Positions 51,301-63,710 of a DNA stretch of 64,000 bases are shown here, in pieces. The stretch covers positions 19,709,067 to 19,773,066 of the forward strand of contig BTRK01000002.1 of NCBI GenBank assembly GCA_036245805.1, in the 5' to 3' direction. A program made the position numbers and the translations under genes. The notes below the pieces were generated by a model. It ran no database searches. It had not been told where the DNA came from and was given only the letters and a program-made list of their open reading frames with translations. Origin of the DNA: Pristionchus mayeri (Eukaryota > Nematoda > Chromadorea > Rhabditida > Neodiplogasteridae). Numbering within the stretch: position 1 is the first letter of the stretch; the number at the start of each line of letters is the position of its first letter.

Positions 51301-54300
51301 CTCCTTGATCTAAACGATAATGATCCCCTCCTTTTCCCTCCTTCCTTCACTCACTTTCACATCGTCCAACCACCTCTCCGATGGACCGGCCGACATGAAT
51401 CCTGGACCAGCTGCATGATCAGGGACAGTGTAGAGGTCAGAGTCCTCCTCGGAAGGAAGTCTCCCTCGTGGATCCTCCATATCTTGCTGCAATTGAGAAC
51501 ATTACCAATACCATAATTAAAGGATACATATCAACGTGTACTACAAAATTTCAAGGAGATAATTTTGTGCATCTTAGGCGAGTTAGAAATCTCGATTGCA
51601 AATTGTTGCACTTCACGCATCGCCCCTTCGTACTCGTTTTGTCTTAGTGATTTTTGAATTGCGGAAAAAGAGATGCATTCATTCAAATCGTGATTTGTGA
51701 ATTTGCAATGGATGAGGGAGAGAGAAAGGAAACACCTCCCTAATCAACGGAGGGAGAAGCAGAAGAAGAATAGAAAGTTAGAAGTGGTGTGAGAATGGAA
51801 GGAGGGAGATGGATGAAGGAAAGAGAGGAGAGGGAGGGGGAATCATCAATCATTGTAGTCAGAGGAGTGAAGACGAGAGGAGAGAAACACGGAGAGGACC
51901 ATCCACTGATAAGGAGAGTGATACAGGAGAGCAGAGAGGCTACCAGATACCCTCGAAGACCCTCGATGGAGAGGGGGAGGGGGGGGGGGGATCTTCGATC
52001 ACTCATCTCATATCTGACCATCTGTCGACGATGATGAGAAACATGCACATCAATCATGCAAGAACATCCTCGTAATTCAAATCTGGGCAGGGAATATTCA
52101 AGCATCTCGTTGATGCAGTGATTGAAATAATGAAAGAAGAAAAACAAGCAAATAAGGGCGATAAATGGGAATAGAAGCGCGAGAAGACAGTGATGAGCTC
52201 TCTTTCTCTTACAAGAGATGATAAGTTGTTGTTTATGAACAAGAAATAGCGAGACCAACACAGGATCCAATTTTAACAATTTTTACTTTTATATCTCTGC
52301 TAAAGGCACCCGTGGATTTTTGTGCTCATATTGGTCAGAGTTCAAAAACCGTTCACTGTTGACGGTATTTATGTTCCGAAATTCCACAACTCTTGCCAGA
52401 TGCCCACAATTTCATTAGCTGATAAGAAAAGGGTGCGTATAATTTGATGGTGGTCTGGATCCAAAAGTGGAATCCTCTCTCGTTGATCTCTCACTTCGTA
52501 ATCGTCGTAGTCCTCTTCGTTGTGATCTCCTCTCGACGTCGACGGACGATTCTTCACTCTCTCAGATGATGGACCATTCTTGACCTGAACATTCAATTGT
52601 CATATTATGGGTAGTAAAATATTCGAATAAATAGAGAGGGAAAACATAGAGAAGTGGGTCGAAAAGAGTGAAGTGTGGGAGGAACTACAGCATGGAAGAG
52701 AAGGATTGGAGGAGGAATCGGAAGCTATTTGAAGATGGAGTGAACTGAATGGGACTCTATCACGAGCATCCTAGAGAGGGAAGAAGAGGGGGAAGGAAGA
52801 TCGAGACTGAGTGGGCAGAGAGAGAGAGGGGGGGGGGGAGGGGACAGGGCAGAGAGAAGGAGACCCCTCGAATGCTGACAGTGAGTGATCGAGGAGGGGA
52901 TGGATAGGGGACAGTAATCCCCCCTACCATCCCCCTTCAGACACATCTGGGTGGACCTTCTCATGCAAACCAGAGGAGGATCTGGGAAGGGGAATGGACA
53001 GTCGTGTTCACACCCTTCCCAATTCATTCCATTCACAGGGCAATGGGGCTAAAAAGTGGGTGGAGTGGGCAACAGCTGTATCAATGTGTGTAGAAGAGCG
53101 TAGGGAGAGGAAGGAGGGCACAGATGAAGAAGTGATGGAATGGGAAGGGAAGATGGAGAAGATGAGGAAGGAGGACCAATCGAGAGACGAGAGGAAGGGG
53201 TCGAGGTAGACAAATCATCTCCATTGTCGAGGCATAAGAAGCGTGAAGTTGCGAAAAAATATAGAAATAGTGAAAATGATGTGAAACCATAAATAATGGT
53301 CGCGCCGTTTCTTTTTCAAATCAAGATAGTTGCGACGAAGGTTGCAGTTGATTTAGGGAAGGAAGAGAAGGGAGAATGAGAGAGGAAGAAGGAGGAGAAG
53401 AGAAGGGAGAATGAGAGAGGAAGAAGGAGGAGAAGAGAAGGGAGAAGGGAGGTGAGAAGAACTCTCTGATCGTAATCTACGATTCAATAAACAGTGAATG
53501 AAGCAGATCAGAAGAGAACACTAGACAAAGGAGATGGACGAAGTGAGAGGAGGGAGAAGGATGGAGGAGGACTGAGGAGGGAGGGGAGGATAATTTCAAC
53601 TGACCCTCCCACTTCTTACCACATCATTCGGTTTTGCTACATGACAGGAGCCGCCTCCTCATTGATAGAACCCTGTGTATCAATAGACTGAGAAGGAAGA
53701 AGAAAAGGGGAGATCAAAGGGATGGATGAAAGGGGCAAGACTGTATAGAGGGGCCGCCCATACAGAAATATTGAAACTGCGGTAGTTGAGGAGAAAATAT
53801 GGCAAAGAATCTGTGGGAGGTGATGGAAAGAAGTGAAAATCGAGAAGAATGAGGAAAAGAAAAGTGAAGAAGAATCTTGAGATATGGATGGGATGGGAGA
53901 TGGAAGAATATAAGGATGGATGGAAGGGTGGAGAGAAGTGAGAAGACATAGAGGGTAGAAGAAGGAAGGAAGAATAGAAAGATGAGAGGGAAGAGAGACC
54001 CAGTCAAGAAGTGATAGATTAGAGATTGATGAGACTTACCCTCTCCTCCCACCTCCCCCTCTCCTCCTCTCGATGGGGAGGGGGGAGGGAAGGGGAGAGG
54101 AGACGGAGGAATAAGGGACAGAATGCGACAGATGTTAAAGTGATGAGAAGAGATTAGAGGGGGAAGAGAGACCGGTATTCCCATGATAAGGAGAGAGATC
54201 AATGAGGGCGGGCTTCTGTTCATCTGAAGAAGGAAAGGAGAAGAAGAGAGAGAGGCAAAGATGAAGATCATAAAGAAGAGAGTCGGGTCAACACACATAT

Positions 54301-57300
54301 TAGCATATGTGGATAGTATGGAAGAAGGAAGATGAAAGAGAGAGAGGGAGAGTCTCTTGTATCAGAGGAGGAGAGGGAGAAAGAGGGAGGGGAGGGGTTC
54401 ATGTATAACAGAGTGGGAGGGAGGGACTGACTAGGCAGTACTAATCAACTGAGAATGGACTGAGGGAAGAGATGGAGGAATTGCGAAAGGAGGCCCAGAA
54501 TGATACTAAAGGAAGAGCAGAGAAGGAAGTGTGGATATGGAGGAGAGATGGAGGGAAGACAAGGGAAGACTGATGGAAGAGAGGGAATGAGAAGAGAGGA
54601 CGATGACCATGCAATGACTCACTCCCATCTACCGCACGGGGGAAGGAAGAGGGAAGGGAGGCTCTCAGGATGGATGGACTGCTCACCTTGAGAATGGCAG
54701 TTGAGTTGACACTGCCAGCAATATTGGAGGCAGTGCATTCGTAGAAGGCAGAATCGAGTACATCGAGGGAGGAGATCACGAGACGAGAAGTGTTCTCTCG
54801 ATTACGGATACGAACTCGCTTTGACTTCTCCACTGGTGCATGGTTCTTCTTCCATCTCAATGAGATCATTCAATCCTCTCACGATCCTCATCAATCAACA
54901 GCACTATGTACATGGCAGCACTTCATCCGTGCTCCTATCTACAGTACCCTCCTCCCTTGAGTACTCACTCGAATGATATGGGGGGAGTTCCGATGGCATC
55001 GCATCGAAGTCGTACGTCAGTGCCCGAATTCCTGGTGATATTCCTTAGTGAAGTGGTGAGTCTGAGATAGGGACGACTGCCCGAAGACGAGCCGTCCATC
55101 CTGCAAGGGAGAGATGAAGGAGAAGAACAATATGCTCCCACTTCACACCACTAATCAGATGCCCCTTCCCATTCATTATGCAACCACTCAAATGGAGATC
55201 AATGGGAATGACCAGAGGGAATTCAACCATCTATTCCTCCATCCACATCACAACTACTCAATCTTCGAAATAGAGACTGTTTGTATGGGAGGAAGTATTG
55301 GAAGTTGAACTCGTTCATTTTAAGCTGTCATTCACACTTTCCCCATCGATTGAGTAATGGGAGATTAGAGAGGGAGATAAAAGGAACATGAAAAGGCAAG
55401 GGGCGTCCGATCGGAAGGGCCATAAATCAGGGCAAGATAAATAATGAGAGGAGATGAGGGAAGGAAAAATGGAGGAGAAAAGATGGAAGGAGCGAAGACA
55501 ACTGTTGAAAATAGACGAGAATGAGATGTGAAATGATTAATGGAGTGGAGTGGAAGAAGAGAGAGGAGTAGGGTAGAGTAATGAGAGGAACAAGGAGGAG
55601 GAGAGAGAGAGGAGAATAAGGGGCTACGGAGGGAAGGAAGGACCTCCAGTGATAGACAAGGTCATATCAAATAATTGAAACATTTGCCAACTTGAATGCA
55701 ATAAGAAGAGTATATGGACTTGTGAGCCACCAGATGTTCGGGATTCGAGAGAGGCTAACGGGTAGATAGGGAGAGGAGACAGGGGGGAGGAGGGGGAGTG
55801 CGGTAGTTGCCCATGATTAGTCTCTCCCTAGTGAAGACTGGATGACTGGAGGGACTCTCAGTTGTCCCCTCTTCTCACCCTTCCCATTGGCGCCATCGAA
55901 GGAGATCGCCCACTGGGGGGGGGGGGGGGGAAGGGAGAGGGGAAGGAATGGCCAGGATACTGTAGAGATGTCAGACAGTACGAATGAGGAGGGAGATCAA
56001 AGACAGGGAGGAGAAGCTAAGGAAATGAAACTGCAGAGAAATTTGACTTATTTACGAGGGTAAAAATTAATGCAATGAAGATCATATTGAACAAAGTATA
56101 GTCTTCATATGAATTGATATTTCGTAAATAAATATATAGTTAATAAAATATAGAGAAGGAGAATTAGAACCGAGGCAAAAGAAGAATAGAGAGTTGAAGT
56201 GGAATTCTCAGAAGCATGACCATAGGTGTCTAATCCGAGAGCATGCCCAGTGCCACACATTTGGGGCCGAGTTCCAGGCATGCATAGGGCACGAAATGTG
56301 ATTGCATTTCGGACGATGACCCCATGATACAAGTATTGCAAACTGTCCCAAATGTGCAGTATTTCAGAGTTACCGATGGACACCCATGAACAGGGTGGTC
56401 TAAAAGGAAGTGTTGCAATTGGCAGAAGAGGGTCATAAATAATGATTAAACGATCGTAAAGGGAACGGGAGAGGCAGTGTCAAACGATAGTCCATCATAG
56501 AGGGAGATAGATGGGAGTGAGTCTCGGATGAGAGAGGGGATGAAGGGAGGGTCAGAGAGGGGGAGGAGGAGGAGAGAGAGAGGTCAATGGGAACACTGAA
56601 GGGATAAGAGAGGGGAGGATGGAGAGGGAGGGGAAGGGGACATCCATCATTCAGTTAATCATAATCAATGGTTACAGACGACTGCCAATAACGAGAGAAA
56701 GGAAGGAAGAGAAGGATGCCCTTCTCTCTCCACACTTCCTCCCATCATTTCAACCAATCAACAGTCACTCAATCTGATAACAGCTATCATAAATCTTATA
56801 ATCTGTCTCTTAGCCCAATGTCAATCTCTCCAAACTGATACGTATTCCCATTCATAGAGAATACATAAATGAGCGTGAACCGGACAAATAAATCTAGCTT
56901 CTGTAAAGTGGCGAGTCTATAAATTTTAGACTGAAGTGGAGCTAAGATCGAAGAATTATGCAAATTATTAGGAGGGCTGGGGGTAGGGAGGGGAGAGGAG
57001 TGAGGGAGAGGGAGAGGGAGGGGGAGGGAACAGACGGAAGTGGTGGAAGAGTGAGTCAAAGAGAGACAAGGGAAGAGGGGAGAATTATGACAAATGGACT
57101 GAGAATTGAGTGAGAAGGAAGAGTCTCGTGGTTTGGAAGGGAAGGAGTCGATGGATGAGATGGGAAGAAAAAGGGAAATCGCTAATTATTCATCTTAGTG
57201 AATTGTTATTCATATTTCAAATTCGATCATGAGTTTGCAGCGAAATATTCAACATCAGCAGATATTCTAGTTATGAAGAAAATGAAAAGAATGAATTACA

Positions 57301-58943
57301 TATTTGTTCTGAATAGATACGTATGCCCTTCAATTACTGATCGAAGGTTAAACCACGTTGGAATCAATGCAATTAACGATGATCGAATTAATGACAGGAA
57401 TGAGGAGGTATTTGAAACTATTTTCAAATAACTTGTTTTTAATCGATTACCTCTTCAAATGAAAGAAATGAAGGGTATGAATAAAGTGTGTTGGTATTGA
57501 CTACCAAGTGAGAGGTGAGAATAAGCTGAGAAAGTCAACTTCAATCTCATTCTTATCTAGAGATTACCAGAGGTGTGAAGAAATGGAAGAGTCGAGTGGT
57601 TTTAGAGAGCAGAGAGAATTCGGATCACAAAAACAATGTGAATTCTAATTTTTAAAATGTTCAATGTCCCTACATAATAGCAAAAATTATCAGAAATTTG
57701 TTACTACTGTTAACTTTACCATAGCTAGCCATTTGTTTGTACAAGTATCTAGATGCTATGAACCCGTCTTGGGTCGACTTCCATCTCAGGATCATGAAGA
57801 ATATCCACTATTTCGTCCTGCAGACTCTCTTAGAGTAATATTGTTTAGATCGTATTAAAGGAGTCAAAGCATTTGCTAAACACCAATTGCAAATTCAGAA
57901 TAGTCGAGACAAGGAGCATTTATATGAATATTTACATGATTATACAAATTGCATGCAAATATTTCAAGAAGATGAAAAACGAACGTGTCATTGTAGTCTC
58001 CATAGATGACATCTTCATCATTGGGAGGTTCGATGAATAGGTCATCGTCCAGTTTGGGAAGAGGCATCCACCTCCGATACGCCCTTTCTGCTATCTCACA
58101 TTATATTAATTTTATTTTAAAACGCACATATTTATATTGTGATAATCAAACGAAAATGCAGAAAATGGAGAAGGTGAAGGGAAAGTAAAAGAAAGGGAGG
58201 CCGTTCTCGAAGTGATGGAAGGGAATGAGATGCGGACGAACGGTTACTGAGAGGCTGCGGCAAATTGAATCAACCTCTCGAATTCACTCTTTCGTTCCAT
58301 AAAGAGAAGAGAGGAGGGAGGGATGGATAGGAGATAGACGGACGATGGGATAGAGACGATGTGGCAATATTGGAGAGAAATGGATGTGAAGAAGAGGAGG
58401 GAGAGATGGGAGAGATCCTTCTGAATCCCCATCCCCGCCACTCCCATTCTCAGCTTATGCCCTTTAATGAATTGAGTTAGAAAGGAGTGGGGTGAAGAGT
58501 GAGGGAGGGAGGAGGGGAGGGGGGCGAGGAGTGGGAGGTGGTGGGAAGGGAGCGGAGGCGAGATTCAAGAAGCATCTGGCATAGAGAGTAGAGGAGGCAA
58601 ATGACAAGTAGAGGTGAAGAGTAGGGAACTCTCGAGTGGTGGAGGATGGAGATGGGATGGAGATGGAAGGAGGAGGGAACAACTAAGCATACGCACGATG
58701 AGAACCTCCCTTCTGTTGACTTTCTCTCCCATCCTCAGACGGAAGGAGGGCGAGTGAGAAGTTGACTAGAAGAGTTACCTAGAGAGGGAGAGAGAGGGAG
58801 GGAGAGGGACAACGACAGGACTAATAGAGTGACGATGACTACTGTGAACACAACTGAAGATGGAGGAGTCCGAGGGAGAGGAGAGGGGGTAGACAAAGAG
58901 AGAGAAGGAGAAGACCATTCACACTCCACCCTCCGGTTGTCAT
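48349..58943 (-). CDS. cam-1: ROR-family receptor tyrosine kinase (CAM-1-like), 5' end putative
   Basis: Wnt-binding single-pass receptor. A putative signal peptide starts at 58943 ([20 protein letters not shown]). Acidic exons lie near 58.0 and 57.8 kb. The Ig domain spans about 54690-55098 (VRLRCDAIG...[10 protein letters not shown]). The Frizzled cysteine-rich domain lies at about 50760-51310 ([52 protein letters not shown]). The kringle is at about 50310-50650 ([29 protein letters not shown]). A transmembrane helix follows ([20 protein letters not shown], about 50130), then the kinase domain (48600-49700) and a Ser/Gly-rich tail. Ig-Frizzled-kringle-TM-kinase order is unique to RORs. Kinase motifs are partly degenerate: the Gly loop reads GQSPMGILL, the VAIK lysine is kept in [14 protein letters not shown] is kept, DFG/DLG reads DVA and PPE reads PRE. 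The most 5' exons and start are uncertain. Confidence 0.9.
53364..53446. repeat. Two-copy purine-rich tandem repeat
   Basis: A unit of about 40 bp beginning AGAAGGGAGAATGAGAGAGG is present twice in direct order, within a ROR intron of strongly purine-rich plus strand. Confidence 0.7.
56221..56388. mobile_element. 168-bp palindromic MITE, related to copy at 42.3 kb
   Basis: Ends CATAGGTGTC and GACACCCATG are inverted. Inner pairs ACATTTGGGG and CCCAAATGT are also inverted, so the whole unit can fold back. The core CATTTCGGACGATGACCCC matches the element at 42301-42470. It lies in a ROR intron. Confidence 0.65.
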
Positions 58944-60705
58944 TATGAAGCATTCAGGAGCAGAGAATACAAAGGAAGGAACGTGTGAATACTCGAGAGA
59001 AGGAAGAGAAGAGGGAGGGAAGAGAGAGAGAGGATGGGGAAAGAGGAGAACGGACGATTAGGGTGGAGGGAGTGCTAGTCCATTTTGAGGGATAATGTGA
59101 GGTGACGGAATGGAAAGAGAACCAAGGTAGGCGAACAGAAGAGATAATGGTAGAGAGATACTAGTCAAATGAGAGGAATTGAAGAGTTGTGCGACTAAGA
59201 GACTAAAGGGACGGATGGAGGAGGAGAGAGGAAATGAATGACTTAAACGAGAGTGATCGTCTTACTGAAAGATAATCTGAGAGGAGAGGAAAGAGGGTTG
59301 AGATCAGAAGAATGAAGGAGAATGAAGAGGAATGAAAGCGTCGAGCTAAAGCAACTACCGTATTTTTTGATAAACGAATGGTTCATTTGATGAACATTCG
59401 GAAGAAGCAATAATATTCGAACATCACGACCTATAACTGTTTGATTGTTTGTTTGTTATTCATAATTGCAATCATTGATTGGATGAGGGTGTTTAGGATG
59501 GATTCTAATTGGACAGTACGGTGAGTTGTTCCTCGGAGCGAGAGGTATGAGCAGAGAGAGAGAGAGAGATAGGGGATGTAATATCTACTCGGAATGAGTG
59601 ACACTTGCCATGAAACCAACCGATGAAGGCACAAAGTGAGGGAGGAGTAGGGAGGAGAGAGGAGTAAAGAAGGGAGGGAGAGGGATGAGGAACTTGAGAT
59701 CTCCCCTCTGACAGCCACAACCAGCTGATGAGTGAGAAGTGATAACTAATCACCAATCACTCGAGTGTCCACAAGACAAATCGCCCCTCCCCTTCACAAT
59801 CCTCCTTCACCTTCTGTCTATTCCACTGAAGACCCCTGTTTATTCTAAAACAGCTTACGAGATCAAGAAAGAAACATTGCAGCAAGAAATGGAGAAAGAG
59901 AGACAAATTACATAGAGTGCAGAGAGATGATGTATATGAAGGGGCAGGAGAGATGGAGGAATATCGGTAGTTTCCCTCCTCTCCTTCCTTTTCACTCTCG
60001 AGTCCATCTCCATACTAAATGGGCAGGTCCATTTCACGCATGCGAGAACACTGAGAGTAGAGAGTGGAAGGACATGGATGTATCTATCTATGAATGAGAT
60101 GAAAGGGAGAGGATGGAGAGGGAAGATCTCTGCTGTAGACTGGAGATTAGATGGAAGAAGAGCTGATAGAAGGGATGGAGTCACTCCAGAGTTGACGAGA
60201 TATCTCATGATACTTATGAGTGGGAAGTGAATGGAGGAGAGAAAGAGTAGAGGGAAAGTGCAAGATGAGGGGACAAATAAGAGACAGAATGGACTGAGTC
60301 CAGTCATCCCTCGTGTTATATAATAAGAGACAAAAGGAGGCAAGGGCAGGGAGGCCATCCCCGACCCTCACCCATCTATACAAGAGTTCCATGGGCCCCG
60401 GAAGTGGCGGTAGATATCAGAGTCTCATTTTTCCCTTTCATAATCATCATTTTTATCCAGATCTAAAAAGAAAATAATGTGTGTCATACAAAAACAAAAA
60501 ATAATAACAATAAGAGGAATACAATTCATCTTCATAATCTTTATCTTGATGTAGTAATCGCATCGTAGTTGGTTTCTCTCCACGTTGGACGGGATGCGCT
60601 TTTGGCTTTCTCCATAGATCATGATTGGATGTGTGCTGCTCGGTCAACCCTATAGTTGCAAACTTTGTACTTCATCTACAGTATTCACTGGCCTACTCAC
60701 AATTA
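58944..60705. other. Purine-rich intergenic region, no gene recognised
   Basis: About 1.76 kb dominated by GA-rich sequence on the plus strand. Minus-strand open frames here (such as 59855-60358) are Ser/Leu/Pro-rich products of pyrimidine-rich DNA, with no domain. It presumably holds the ROR promoter and the 3' UTR of the WD-repeat gene. Confidence 0.45.
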
Positions 60706-63700
60706 CTATTCATCTTCACTCCATTCTTCTTCTTCTCCTCCTTCGCCTTCATCATTCTTCTTCCCACTCGACTCATTTTCCAATTCTGGTTGTTTCTTAG
60801 GAATCCACCGTAGAATTTCTCTTGATCCGGAATATAGCTGGAAGGGAACAATCATTTCTAAATGAGCGATGGAGGAAAGTGGGAAGGAGAAAAGTTCGTG
60901 CTTCCTCCGGTATGAACTACTACCACTACTGAAATTCTGATATATGGAAAGAGGGGAAATGGGGGGGTGACAAAACCGCAACGGAGTGCCGTTCACTGGG
61001 GAGTTGGTATTCTTACTTGGACGTTGTTTCATTGTAACAAGTATGTGATCCTCTACACCACCCTGTTTAGATCATCGTACAATTCGATCTTGAGTTTCGC
61101 TCTCTATCACCGTATAGGGGGTCATCATCCAAAATTGAGAATTTTAGTGCAAAATCATGGTTAGATAAACAGCCAATGCTGTCACCACAAGATATCAATG
61201 TTACTCGTTTACAGTAGTTCCTGGGTTACTATAATCTCGATCGGTTACGGAGCTTTGTCTTTATCGAACCATGATTTTCGACTAAAATTTCAATTTTGGA
61301 CCATGAACCCCTATACGATGATAGAGAGCGAAACTCAAGATCGAATTGTATGATGATCTAAACAGGGTCTTTGCTGCATTGATTTCGAGACCAACTCTTC
61401 TGCAAGCGCTCATCAACTTCTTCAACATTTTCTCCAATTCGGGTCTCGACTTCGCGATGAGAACTACATCGTCCGCGTACTCCAAATGGCATAGATTCCT
61501 CCCATCTATTTGGATTCCATCCTTCTCCCAGTCAATCTTGTCCATGTCAATCTACTCACCTCCTGCACCTCTACCAGGAATCCAATCACTATTGACAATC
61601 TACGGTTCGAATTTGTCGAAAGAGCCACATATCTAGGAGGGCGAATCAGTCTTCCCCTAGATCACTCCGACGAAATTGAACATCGGATTGGACTGGGCTG
61701 GTACGCATGGAGTAAGCTGTCCCATCTTCTATCGTCACGCCTTTTACCCATGAAGATCAGGCGACGGCTCTTTGAAAGCTGCATCACAAGTACAGTACTC
61801 TACGGATGCGAAGTCTGGGCATTACGATCGAGTGAGAAGGAACGACTGAGTGTTACTCAACGACATATGGAACGGAGGATGTTGGGAGTTACGATCAGAG
61901 ATCGTTGGAAGAATGAGCGAGTTCGTGGAATCACCAAGCTAAGAGACTGGGTCGAGGAGGGATTGAAACGGAAAGCACGGTGGGCACTCAAAATTAGGCA
62001 AATGAATCTGGAGCAGTGGAGTCGCGCTACTACAGTCTGGACACCCTACAACAGGAGCCGCCCCCCTGGGAAGCCACGCGTACGCTGGAGAGACGACCTT
62101 AGCCGAGCCATTGGCACACATTGGTGGAGTGCAACCTATGCAGAATATAGACAAATCCTCATCTGAGCAAACTGCCTGATATGATAAACTGATTGACTGA
62201 TTGATTGACTAAACAGGGTGGTGTAGAGGCCCACATACGTGTTACAATGAAACAACTCCCAAGTAACAAGGCCAACTCCCCAGCGAACGGCGCTCCGTTG
62301 CGGTTTTGTCACCCCCTCCTCCCCCCCCGGGGAAATGGCCTACATTCAAGTGGTGAGAATCGAATGCAGTAGTCTTGCAAGTGGAAGCGTGTCCGTGAAG
62401 AATGGAGTGGACTATCGGACGAGAACCACCTCTGATCTGCAATTCACTCCTACATATCACTCAGTTGCATGAATGGACTGACAGTGGGGGAGAAGTCGAT
62501 CCTGTACACTTTGTTCTCCATGGGGACGTTGAGAATGGAGGAGTTGCCTGCGGAGGAGAGAGACGATCCCCCACTCTGCATCCACGGAGTAGAATCACTC
62601 ACTGCTGATCCAAACTGCAATCACCCAATCTCATCGACTACCCCATTTACCCAATTAGTGAAATATACCATATAACATACATGTATTGATTGGAGAGCTT
62701 TGAGTGAGTAAGCATCTACTAAAGTGGCCTTGGTCGGAGTATTCACGAATAGGTACTGACCATCTGGAGAGGAATGGAGACGGAGACCCTGGACGAGAGA
62801 ACATGACTTATGAAGTTGACACTAACCATGATGACCTACCGAATGAATCAGTTTGGAATCCAATGCAGGTCTCTTCAGCACTCTTGTGTCAAACATCAAC
62901 ATCGATTGTTCATTATCAGTAGCGTAAAGAATCTTTTTTGAAGGGATACTCCATCGAACTGCAGTAAGAGTCCTACTTTTTCCAATTTTCGTTTCGCCAA
63001 ATCCGGTTCTGTGAAAGTAATAACTCTATCTATTCAGTCATTATGAATACGGTACCTGGTGTCAATAATGTGAGCTCCCTTTCCAGAAGTTACCACAATC
63101 TGTCCATAACTGTTACAATCAATGGATGAGTTTTGTGATCCGACGCTATAGCTATCAAGTTCTTCCAAATTTTCCACATCCCAGATCTAGAAGGTCAAAA
63201 AGTATTAAGGTATGGAATTTGCCTTACTTTGCACATAGAAGATCCATCAGTCGAGATAAGCATTCTAGCATCACTTCCCCAACACAAATCACTCAACTTC
63301 CAATCCATTCGTCTAAAATTACTACTGTAGCCCTTTTTTCGTAACGATAAATACTCACGGCAGATCAGCCTCCATTTGATTTCCACCCAATGCTCTAATC
63401 GATATTCGACGTGAAGAAGTGCTGAAGGCAATACTGCAAGAAAATATTGTGAAATAAATCGAAAGGAATGATTTACCATGATACAGTATCTGGAAGAATT
63501 CTCATTATGTCAACTATCTCTCTTCCTCCGACTTCGTATACTACTTCTGGTAGTTCAACATTCCGGATAATGTTGTCAATAATTAGCCGATTGGCACTAC
63601 GGCATTCATTGAGAGACCTGGTCAAGAAGAGTTCAACCGAGTATGAAAGAGTATTCCTACCCAATTTCCCTTCGTCTCCGCAGATTCACACTTGATTTTC

Positions 63701-63710
63701 CGTCAAGCAT
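60706..63710 (-). CDS. WD-repeat protein (possibly ALADIN-like)
   Basis: Start exon 63661-63710 (MLDGKSSVNLRRRREIG) joins 63476-63617 after a 43-nt intron. Successive exons give beta-propeller strands: LSDLCWGSDARMLISTDGSS then KIWDVENLEELDSY, VVTSGKGAHIIDTR, and LTAVRWSIPSKKILYATDNE with SMLMFDTRVLKRP. DGQYLFVNTPTKATLVDAYS and NSSILNVPMENKVYRIDF follow. After an intron filled by transposons (60937-62343) the last exon reads FPLSSIAHLEMIVPFQLYSG then SREILRWIPKK, with an acidic end EEEEWSEDE. The WD/beta-propeller class is clear. ALADIN (nucleoporin) is a guess from overall strand order; other divergent WD proteins are possible. The exon at 62344-62450 requires a 47-nt intron to stay in frame. 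Confidence 0.65.
60963..62328. mobile_element. Mutator-like fold-back element, split by a LINE insertion
   Basis: Ends GGGGGTGACAAAACCGCAAC and the reverse complement of GTTGCGGTTTTGTCACCCCC are inverted, with terminal repeats of about 110 bp reaching CACCACCCTGTTTAG. GGGGAAATGG flanks both sides (60953-60962 and 62329-62338), a 10-bp target duplication typical of Mutator-like elements (9-11 bp). Inner arms 61072-61168 and 61265-61367 are also reverse complements. Removing the LINE at 61368-62208 plus one target copy leaves a roughly 515-bp fold-back element without coding capacity. It sits in an intron of the WD-repeat gene. Confidence 0.82.
61368..62208 (+). mobile_element. 5'-truncated, 5'-inverted RTE-type LINE retrotransposon fragment
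   Basis: The plus strand from about 61553 to 62166 encodes the C-terminal part of a reverse transcriptase: RFEFVERATYLGGRISLPLD, HRIGLGWYAWSKL, RRLFESCITSTVLYGCEVWA, RRMLGVTIRDRWKNE and PPGKPRVRWRDDLSRAIG. These are typical of RTE-clade elements. The preceding part (61368 to about 61550) is inverted: read on the minus strand it gives DWEKDGIQIDGRNLCHLEYADDVV then AKSRPELEKML, containing the catalytic YADD. The 3' end is the short repeat ACTGATTGACTGATTGATTG. CTAAACAGGG occurs on both sides (61358-61367 and 62209-62218) as target duplication. No intact ORF remains. Confidence 0.9.

Noticed and set aside
52725..53036. Cysteine-containing minus frame as an extra ROR extracellular exon
   Set aside because: It lies between the Ig and Frizzled exons but does not match either domain, and most of it is low-complexity; it could not be joined confidently.
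61282..61545. Minus-strand frame as an independent gene
   Set aside because: It contains the YADD motif of the RTE reverse transcriptase and is the inverted part of the LINE at 61368-62208.
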